Part shown: positions 55,922 through 64,000 of the stretch, one piece after another
How the letters are laid out: each line of letters opens with the position of its first letter
Numbering within the stretch: position 1 is the first letter of the stretch
Assembly: GCA_002633005.1 (NCBI GenBank)
Contig: NMRA01000423.1
Span: forward strand, 224,313 to 288,312
Source: Phoronis australis
Taxonomy: Eukaryota; Phoronida; Phoronidae
DNA length: 64,000 bases
Reading direction: 5' to 3'
Translations under genes and position numbers: made by a program
The notes under the pieces: model-generated
What the model saw: only the letters and a program-made list of their open reading frames with translations
Told to the model about the DNA's origin: nothing
Database searches by the model: none

Positions 55922-58900
55922 CTGAAAATGAATGGTCACATTACGAGTCAATTACAGTCTACAGTGGAAGTGGTTATCATTTTCACAACACGAATTTGAC
56001 ATTCTTTTAAGAATGTGTCTTAAAGATACGCTACTACTTTGAATAGACAATAAAAAAACACTAAAATTAAAATTTCTCATTTTCCCGAAACATAGTTTTG
56101 TAGGCTTGCTATCAAAATGACAGTATTCCCAATTCATTTCACAATAAGACTAAAACTAGCGTTTCATACAAAATAACTGAATAAAGTATTTACATCTCTT
56201 ACTGAAACTGGTCCCAAATTGTTCCTCACTGGGCTTGAATAAAACTAACAGTATGTTATTGCTCAAAAGATCCTCCGCACATAAAACAACCCATGTTGAG
56301 AAGCCACATAGTCAAACCTGGTCTCAACCAATAACAGTTACTGTCAGTTTTTTCCAAACTCTGAAATAACCTCACGAATCAAGTAAAGTGAACAAGTTGA
56401 GACCAATAACTTAATGGTTAAAGCCAACATAAAGTTTTTGAAGGAAGCTGAGATTACAGCGGCTTAAACTATATTTTAGCGCTGTAGACACCAGCCTCGT
56501 GACAACTCACCTGTATAGACGACTGACTAACACTTCATTGGTGAAGCCCATCCCTCCCCAGAACTGTAGACAACTATCAGTCACCTCACGACTCAAGCGC
56601 CCCACTTTCAGTTTACACATAGATGCTAGTTTAGTAACATCTTCACCTTGCACATATAAAGCTGGAAGCAACGATATCAAAACCAATTACATAGCATACT
56701 AGAAACAGTAAACACTACATAACAGCAAATGTTATTTGTCCATCCAAATAGTGTAAATGCGTGCAGCAGTTTTCTCCAACTGTTTAACAATGCTGCCTTT
56801 ATCAATGAAAGTCACAGTGTAGTTTTGCTCATACTTAGAAGAAACGTCTGACTCAGTAAACTATGGTATTGTCATGTTACAGTAACATTGTATGATTGGT
56901 CTGGTAAGTAAGTTCCAGCATTTGTAGTTTAACGTACCACTGGGATTATAATTGTAAACGAACACCTTAAATTTTAAAGTTCCATCAAAAACAGTAGAAA
57001 TTTAGACAGGTCTGCCTGCATACTGATGTCTTTTGATGTTTCAAGCATTTAGCATAGTTTGTTCACCAACTTAGTCCTACTATAGGCTATGGTAACACTG
57101 TTTTCCAGAGGAACATAGAATCCCTAGGTCACAGACACTCGGTAAAGTTCCTTACCAACAGTTCTGTAGAGTAATGATCGCAGTAACTCCACCTCAGTCT
57201 CCAATTCAGCCAATCGGAAGTGAACCGTTTGATAGTCTAAAATGGACTGGCCAAATATTTTTCTTTCACGGCAATACTCGGCTGTTTGCTGTATTAGGTT
57301 GGTCAGAGGCTGAAGACCTGCAATATAACAGTTGCTGTAATATGTACTGTAGTCAGGCAATATTCAGTTGACTTGTGTATTGTATCAAATCTATCAACGG
57401 CAAAACCATGCTACAAAATGGTAAATGTATAGTCAATGTGTCACGGCAATAAACAGTTATCAAAACCTCCACCACAATGCTATCAGTAAGACAAACTAAT
57501 ATTAGCATTTCACTCAAGGATTAAATATTTCAAGGAACAGTTTTTAGAAAAAAATCAAGAATGCCTCAAAGGCATCTTCTAGTTTCAGCAAATGAAGGAA
57601 ACGAGAGAAACTTCACTTGCACTGAAGTTAACAACTGTTCAAGAACAAAATGACATTTGAAGCAAAAATAATGTTGGAGACACATGATGCAATGAAGAGG
57701 AAATGGTAGATAATCATGATAAAACACAATAATTGAATACAGCAATTAACCAACAGTGGTATTGTGATTAAGGCACAGGTTTACCAAGACTCAATTATAA
57801 TGTAGGTTGTGCATCTCTAGTGCCTCAACTCAGCTGTTGAGTATACAGCAGTCACATTTGTGGCGGATTTCACCAAGAAGTGTGTAACATATAACTTCTA
57901 ACTTTAGCAAAGAAGGAAATTTCATCTACTGGACAACAAACCATTTGCCTTAACATGGAGTTAGGGTCAATTCATTCAACTGCTGCCAGCTCACCTAATG
58001 CACAAGCTAACATTCTCTCTTCCTGGAACTGCAACATCTGATATGTGAATCCCATCCCCTCTTGGCCAACGATGTGAGAGGCAGGTACACGGACATTCTC
58101 AAAATACAGTTGAGCAGTGTCAGATGACCGCATACCCATCTTGTCAATCTTTTTTGCAAAAGTGATACCTGAAATATAAGTAGATAGGGAGACAATAATT
58201 TATTGTTAATACTTAGAGCTATGCTTTTCATGCGACTAGACAGTTCGGTTGGGTGTAAAATGACTCAATGAGGGAGAGATGAAGGGGGAAGGGGGGAGGG
58301 AAAGAGAGAGGGAAGGAGGCCACGTTAAGTTGTACTGTACATGCTGTTATTCCACTCCATAGAAATTTTTCACATCGCTGTCAGAAGGAATGCATTACGA
58401 GGACACACCATTGCTCAGTTTGGAGATCTTCAAAGAGTTTGAGAACCACATCACTTTTGCCGCGCCGACATGTTAACAGAGATAACACTTCCATCTCTAA
58501 ACACAGACGGTCACCGCTTGATTCCCAGCGTATCCACCTTAGTCCCAGTGTATCCACATTAGTCTCAGCGTATCCACCTTCAGTAATATTCAATACCAAA
58601 AACTCTAATCTTTGGATTAGGGGCTTCTATGATTAAACTTAATCAACAAATGACCTGTGATTTGCTTGGACACAAACAGCGATAATCACCCAGCCCCATA
58701 TCATGGGGTTCTCTTTCCGTAACAGTGAATGTTTAGTTAACCAGAACCATCTACATGGCCTGATTGCATATCATTCTGATTCAGTTCTAAGACATGTGCA
58801 CGTATTACAGTATGCAGTTTGATTGGATGGATTTTGGTGTAACCAAATAGTGTGTTTTCTGCTGTTATGTTGGGATCTTCCTCAAAATCTTAATTCATAA

Positions 58901-61900
58901 ACACTTTGTCCATTTCCAGGCTCCGCAAAACACAATTAAGGAAAACATTAGGACATCTTAAGAATTCAGTATTTTCAAAACAATCTGTCTGCTAAACTTT
59001 GGCAAAATAGGTAAAGAAATCAACAGAAAACTTTACAAATAAATCGCTAAATAATGGGGTGAAAACCATTGCCGAAATAAACTGTCAGTTTTAGACAAGA
59101 TATTCATTTGTAAACTACTGATATCGGAGTTACTCCCAGAGTAAGTGCATTTCTAGGCAAATTCATAGATTCATCTCACCTGGTAAGTCCATGGGCACAC
59201 ATATGAGTGACTTGTTCTTATGTGGAGGTCCTTTACTGGTGTTAGCTAGCATACACATCCAGTCAGCTTGGAAAGCATTTGTAATCCACATCTTGCCTCC
59301 GTTGATGACCAGGTCATCGCCATCACGCACGGCTGTTGTCTTCACACCTGTAGCAAGTCAAAAGATGATAACAAATACAATAGCGACCTCTTCTGGTAAA
59401 GCCACTGTTACAAATACACACACCGTTGTTTTGTAACAATACACGAACCATTTCAGTGTAAAAATTTTAGACAAAAACATATGATAACCATAATGCTGAA
59501 TCAATATACTAAAATTAAGAAAAACACTGTTTTAATTGGATCAATTCGCCGTTGAGCATGACATTCAGGGGCTAGTTGTAGGGATGCTATGCTACGCATG
59601 GCCACCACCATGTACCACCAATGATTAAAGGGCATCAACGTGTGGGATACTTTCCTAAAAATGAGCCTCAAAAACATACACAAAAAGTAACCAACAGCAC
59701 GATCTACACAAGAGCCCATTTTCCTTGAAATTATGGAAAATATCCTCTGAAATTTGCATAAATACAGTCAGAAATCAATGGATGACTTAAAATTCACAGG
59801 GTGCCACTAGTGAGGCATGTGTCAAACTTGTAGAAATGCATGCATGTAAAACTATTCACTTAGTCACATGGTGGAGAACTGCTCCGCAATCTCAATCTAT
59901 TCAAGTTTCAAAAAGACCAACCTTTATTCATCAGCACCACCTAGTGAATAACATGTTGACTAATGATAAATGTGGAGAAATGTCATAACAGTTGTGCATA
60001 GCTCAAAATAATAAGTTCATATATTTTTATAACAACTGCAATCCTCCAGAGTAACATTATTCCACATGACCTCTGAACTCACTTGCGACATCTGATCCTC
60101 CTCCTACTTCACTGACACCAAGACATGACACATACTGCCCCCTGATGGTAGGCTCTAGAAACTCTTTCTTCAGCTGGTCACTACCAAACCTGGATAAGAC
60201 AACGATAGCACAAAAATCAACAAGCTCATCAACTTATGGTCAACCCAAGATTCCAGTTTGTCTTTCATGTTTTCAGATTCCTTCTTGTCAACACCCAGGG
60301 CATTTAAATTGAGAAACCAAAAACTCAAACAGTTTATCTTAATCCAAGCACGACATAAAAATTCATGAACATTCAAGAGCAAACTACTAAAAAACTCAGG
60401 CATGGGCGTTTAGGCGAATGTGAGCATTGACCCAAATGGGTAAAGCAGTTACTTGTTACCACAAATACCACACTACAGAGTGTGTCCCAGATTCCCAGTC
60501 TATAGATCATCAATACCCAGTACTACATCCTTAGCCAGGAGTGGGGTAACATTGTCAGTGTGTCCTCCAATAGTCACTGATACAACACTACAGAAAAGTA
60601 CATACAAGTATATTCAAGATTTAACTACAAAAGGGTTGGGTTAGCCACGTCAATCTGAATTCTTAGTCATTGCTACTCTACCACATAAAATATCTATGAA
60701 TCAACATTTCAAGGATATCCTACATACTTGGCCAAGGCAGGAGTAGCCATGTCAGTCTGAACTCCAACAGCCATTGGAATAGCCCCACAATTAATGTGTC
60801 CCAATGTTTCTGCGACTGCAATGCCATAGGTATAGTCAAGGCCCAGTCCACCGTATTCTGAAATCATAAAACCAAATGACGAATATAAACCTGAACAGAA
60901 ACAAGGCTGTGGACACGGGAGGAGTGCTAAACAGGTAAAACCCAGCGAAGTATGCCACATGAGTGTTGAGCCCCTCCCATCATCAAAAAATTTTGGTTGT
61001 TCCCCTGACCACTGACAACATGTGTTGTGAGAAGATTTGGCCCTCGATTTGAGCATGACCCCAAGGATGACTTTTGTTTGTAATGACTGCTGGCCATCAT
61101 CCTGGGTGTTTTCCAACTTTTCATTACAAAGTGCTCCCAGTTCACTGCGCGTTTCTTCTCCACCCAACAATTTTGAATGTCTTTTCTATTGAATACGCCA
61201 GGCTGCTACCAGTACAGACAACTGGGTTGTGCAGTAGGTGTAACACAAGTAAGAAGAAGAGAGCAAGACGATTTTCCAATACCACAACATCGTACTACAT
61301 TCTGATGCTCCCTTCCTAGTCTGACGTACATTAACAACAAAGTATCTGCAGAAGGCAGAGCGTAGCCTGTGCAGTAGCCTACAGCTGCAGACGACAGCGG
61401 CACCAGGACAGCGATCGACTTGTCTTCCAACTGTGTACAGAACAGACAATGTATTATACTACTGAATAACAAATAATCCTTACATTTCTGGATCCTTAGG
61501 AAACTTAAAAACAGCACCTCTGGGGTTTCCATGGATGAATTAGTGCAATTTATCACACTGCAAAATGCGCGCTTCCCTATTGTTCTCGCGATTCGAACTT
61601 GACCACTGCTTATTCACCACTTAGTGACGCTAGTGGTAGCGGTAACAGCGAACTCACAAGGGGAACTTTCCTATTGTACTACAGTCCTTTGTAATATGAA
61701 CTAAACTAAGTTGCTCATTCTTAGCATATTGTAGCATAGGTGGCATTTGGCATCGCGACTTACACAGTGCCATCCACACACAGACATTCCCTTACAATTT
61801 ACTGTTAGAACGTCAAGTTGTAACTAGATTTGAGAGCTGTCTGGAAACTATTTAAACTAGTGCAACTTGCCCCACTTGTGACAACTTATCGCTTGGTTTG

Positions 61901-62704
61901 GGAGCTGTCTGGACCCTATTTAAACTAGCGCAACTTGCCCTATTGTGACAATTTACTCTACCTTATAGAGGTAGGGTGACTTGTTCCAGGGTAACTTGTG
62001 CCACTTCCAATCGCTGCATGGCCACAAACTTAGGGCAAGGCAGAAGTAATCATCTGGTGCGCTTACATACAGACAGGCTTTCTTTTGCGTGCTGTGACAA
62101 CTGCCTTGCGCTAGTTATTGGATGTATGTGACGGTGTGCATGCGTGGACGCTCCACGTAAAGTGAGGAAAGCTGCACTAGTACGAGGTAAGTCTGTGTGC
62201 GAACAGGACTTGAGATTCCAAATTACCCTAATCACCTGTAGACAGCTCATTACCATAACCTTTGTGTTTTCAATGTAATAAACCCAATCTGGTTTACCTG
62301 TACTTACTTCCCCAAGAAGTAATTAAAGGCACAATTACTGTCTAACAAAGATTTACACGCTCAGTTAACGTGGGCATGTCTTTATGAATAGACTTGACGT
62401 GCTGCTTAGGTGGGATGTACATTGCTGTCCTCATTGATGTCCTTGGCGACAAAATCACCTCGCCTAGCCTAGTCTTGGTATAGCAAGATCTATAAACACT
62501 ATCACCATGTCATGATGTTAATGAATAATATGGGGGTCTTTTATGAGAGATTCTATAGCCTCCTACTCAAAACTTTCCAATACCTTGTGGTTTGGTGACT
62601 CCAAGGAAGCCAGCTTTACCCAGAGTTCCACAGACCTCATGTGCAGGAAACTCTCCTTTCTCCTCCCACTCGTCAACATAGGGATTAATCTCCAAGTCAA
62701 TTAT
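55831..62704 (-). CDS. Acyl-CoA dehydrogenase (ACAD), 8 exons, 5' partial
   Basis: Flavoenzyme of the acyl-CoA dehydrogenase family, which oxidises acyl-CoA to trans-2-enoyl-CoA with FAD, usually in mitochondria or peroxisomes. Eight exons at GT-AG sites stay in phase for 367 codons plus TGA. Both family signatures are present: GVSEVGGGSDVAS (FAD/substrate loop) and QFWGGMGFTNEVLVSRLYRD (C-terminal). It resembles the ACAD forms annotated as acyl-CoA dehydrogenase 6-like in invertebrates, hence no symbol. The MCAD-type catalytic Glu near the C-terminus is replaced (GGGADEV). A Glu in QFQEERML aligns with the helix-G base used by LCAD and isovaleryl-CoA dehydrogenase. The first exon(s), with any targeting peptide, were not found, so the compartment is unknown. 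It is convergent with NBEAL. Confidence 0.93.
56511..56661 (-). CDS. ACAD exon G
   Basis: Between CTTCCAG and GTGAGT. It encodes LYVQGEDVTKLASMCKLKVG and SCLQFWGGMGFTNEVLVSRL, the second ACAD signature. Confidence 0.95.
57156..57317 (-). CDS. ACAD exon F
   Basis: Between TATTGCAG and GTAAGG. It encodes CRERKIFGQSILDYQTVHFR and LAELETEVELLRSLLYRTVG, the C-terminal helical domain (RxxFG...Q...xLAxL). Confidence 0.95.
57995..58168 (-). CDS. ACAD exon E (probable catalytic Glu)
   Basis: Between ATTTCAG and GTGAGC. It encodes KKIDKMGMRSSDTAQLYFEN and VRVPASHIVGQEGMGF, then QMLQFQEERMLACAL. The Glu before Arg in EER is the likely catalytic base by position. Confidence 0.95.
58268..58319 (+). repeat. 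Polypurine tract
   Basis: About 50 bases almost all A/G (GGGAGAG, GGGGGGAGGG, AGAGAGAGGG). In ACAD intron D/E. Confidence 0.8.
58526..58578 (+). repeat. 20-bp tandem repeat, about 2.6 copies
   Basis: The unit CCCAGCGTATCCACCTTAGT recurs with two or three changes per copy. In ACAD intron D/E. Confidence 0.75.
59180..59347 (-). CDS. ACAD exon D
   Basis: Between GCTACAG and GTGAGA. It encodes KTTAVRDGDDLVINGGKMWI and TNAFQADWMC, the beta-domain GxKxWITN block, and ends KSLICVPMDLPG. Confidence 0.95.
60083..60189 (-). CDS. ACAD exon C (FAD loop)
   Basis: Between TTATCCAG and GTGAGT. It encodes FGSDQLKKEFLEPTIRGQY and CLGVSEVGGGSDVA, most of the first PROSITE-type ACAD signature. Confidence 0.94.
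60728..60857 (-). CDS. ACAD exon B
   Basis: Between GATTTCAG and GTATGT. It encodes EYGGLGLDYTYGIAVAETLG and GAIPMAVGVQTDMATPALAK. Ending at AA before GTATGT is the only donor that keeps the next exon open. Confidence 0.93.
61834..61957 (+). repeat. 68-bp tandem duplication
   Basis: GAGCTGTCTGGA at 61834 and 61902, each followed by CTATTTAAACTAG, GCAACTTGCCC and TGTGACAA. In the intron between ACAD exons A and B. Confidence 0.8.
62584..62704 (-). CDS. ACAD exon A (most 5' found)
   Basis: Between CTTGTAG and GTATTG on the minus strand. It encodes IIDLEINPYVDEWEEKGEFP and HEVCGTLGKAGFLGVTKPQ, the N-terminal helices of an ACAD. About 20 or more residues should precede it. Confidence 0.92.
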
Positions 62705-63224
62705 CTACAAGAATGCAGCATTCGACATGAACATCTAAGGCTGTTAATTCAACGACATAGCCTTTGGGTAGAATGTGACCGGGTTCATTTAGCGTTAAGG
62801 CACTGAAAAGCTATGTGGTGATTTATGAAATATTCATCGAATTGAACTGAAAATCTACATAACCCAAATCCAGACAGGTGTGTTGGTGAAGGTAAACTTT
62901 ACCCAATGTAGAGTTTATGTCTGTGGTATCACGTGCACTCATGCATCGACAGGTATGTATGGTATGTCCTACTTCATTATTGCTCCAGAAAATAAATCTG
63001 GAATATTCCAGCACTCTTGATCTAATTTATATTAAAGGCCTGTCTGTGTCTGGAAGAAGACAGTCAGGATTCGAATTAATTACTAGGTTTTGTTAATTTT
63101 GCGCTGTAGGCTTTGTAACCAGTGAAAAGCAAAAGCATTTTAAGCTTCTTTTAACTTCTTAGTTTTGCTTTCAGTAGGCTTAAGTTCTAAGCAAAATTAC
63201 ATATTACTAAAATGAGGTTAACAT

Positions 63225-63360
63225 AACCCTGATGTTGCAGAAGTGCTTCTGGTGAATGATATATAACCTTCTGCTAGCCACTTGCTATAAAGGGAAATTG
63301 CCTATCAGCTGAATTAGCATGGTTTTATCGGGGTCGATGGTTCGATTCCCAGGTTGAGAA
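63225..63360 (+). repeat. tRNA-derived SINE-like copy 1
   Basis: It has a B-box GGTTCGATTCCC at 63339-63350. The flanks (ATATATAA, TAGCCAC, GAGAAATCTCAGCTA) match copy 2. The A-box region is degraded. Confidence 0.5.
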
Positions 63361-63529
63361 ATCTCAGCTATTACTACAAATGGCATGGTTGGCAAACAGA
63401 TGATATACAGAGGAAGCACTGCCGACTAGTACTCGCGGACCTCGGACAGCATGCATGGTATAGTGATATAAATGTTCCAGGAGTCGAGGACCTGTATGAG
63501 CGACAATCTTGGTGTTCACATTCCTGGTG

Positions 63530-63700
63530 AAGTGTCTGTAAATGTGCTTCCATTGAATCATATATAAACCTCTCATTTTAGCCACTCGCTAACGGGCAAT
63601 TGCCAATTAGCTGAATGGTGAACATGCTCGCCGGTTTTATTGGGGTCGCTGGTTTGATTCCCGTGCGGGTTGGGAAATCTCGGCTACTTACAACACAGAC
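63530..63700 (+). repeat. tRNA-derived SINE-like copy 2
   Basis: A-box TAGCTGAATGG at 63608-63618 and B-box GGTTTGATTCCC at 63651-63662, with tRNA-like spacing. It is homologous to copy 1 on both sides of the boxes. Confidence 0.55.
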
Positions 63701-64000
63701 AACCTTCGGAGCACCACATGCCTTAGGCAACACAATGCCCCTCGGCTGGATAGCTGCATATAGGTACACCTGCAGCATCCCGCACACAGACAGGCAATGT
63801 TAATTCATTGCCTTTTATGACTCACGCCTTATTAACTTACGAAGGGAATTAAAATTGAACGGGGACACTAGACTGCTTAAACTTTGTCAAACTCTGCACC
63901 TCCACTGTATCCGGCATCACAGGCGGTACAACAACCATTATTATATTTTTGTTGATAATCTTGCCATAGTTTAGTTATGGATTTAACATCGCTGACATAG

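Larger units (their letters stand above)
62705..64000. other. Upstream of ACAD exon A, no gene identified
   Basis: The missing first ACAD exon(s) should lie here or beyond the window. I found no minus-strand segment with ACAD similarity. Two SINE-like copies occupy 63225-63360 and 63530-63700. Confidence 0.4.

Noticed and set aside
60083-60733. An AT-AC (U12-type) intron between ACAD exons B and C, because ATATCCTT follows the exon
   Set aside because: A GTATGT donor a few bases earlier keeps the frame and gives the family-like ALAKFGSDQLK; the U12 reading would insert extra residues and lacks a convincing branch site.
60709-61170. A 153-codon minus-strand frame containing ACAD exon B
   Set aside because: Only 60728-60857 is exon; the upstream part of the frame is intron reading through the acceptor.
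62050-62256. A minus-strand frame as ACAD mitochondrial presequence
   Set aside because: It lies downstream of exon A in transcription order, so it cannot encode the N-terminus.

Overview
The window is animal nuclear DNA. It is AT-rich, has many short exons bounded by GT-AG introns, and carries many short inverted-repeat transposons and tRNA-like SINE candidates. The two protein families are metazoan. An apparent joined-haplotype duplication suggests a highly heterozygous species, as is common in broadcast-spawning marine invertebrates. I cannot name the species.

Layout. (1) 1-1169 is probably upstream DNA of the main gene, with a weak candidate first exon of a divergent minus-strand gene at 211-346. 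(2) 5052-49889, plus strand, is a neurobeachin-like (NBEAL1/2-type) BEACH gene. I placed 50 coding exons by splice sites and protein family. Every junction is in phase, and together they give 2,684 codons plus a stop. The order is armadillo-like N-terminus, concanavalin-A-like region, alpha-solenoid, PH-BEACH, BEACH, WD40. The first coding exon is uncertain; a candidate lies at 1170-1236. (3) 49890-55830 is intergenic, with a roughly 0.8 kb near-duplicate either side of a single N at 50848, plus several MITE-like repeats. (4) 55831-62704, minus strand, holds eight exons of an acyl-CoA dehydrogenase, complete at the C-terminus but lacking its N-terminus. The two main genes converge. (5) 62705-64000 has no gene I can support; it contains two tRNA-derived SINE-like copies.

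The introns near the 5' end of the BEACH gene hold the most interesting material. Two Kolobok-type DNA transposons (TTAA target duplications, ends starting AGG) lie at 5267-7207 and 2422-4077. The first has a THAP-domain transposase gene on the minus strand. Facing it on the plus strand is an ORF with the cysteine signature of the P2X7 cytoplasmic ballast domain. The second is older and shows remnants of the same two-gene layout. This suggests a transposon family that carries a P2X7-ballast-like cargo gene. Other mobile DNA includes two nearly identical 0.8 kb TTA-flanked elements and several foldback elements. Two short tandem duplications copy an exon end together with its splice donor.
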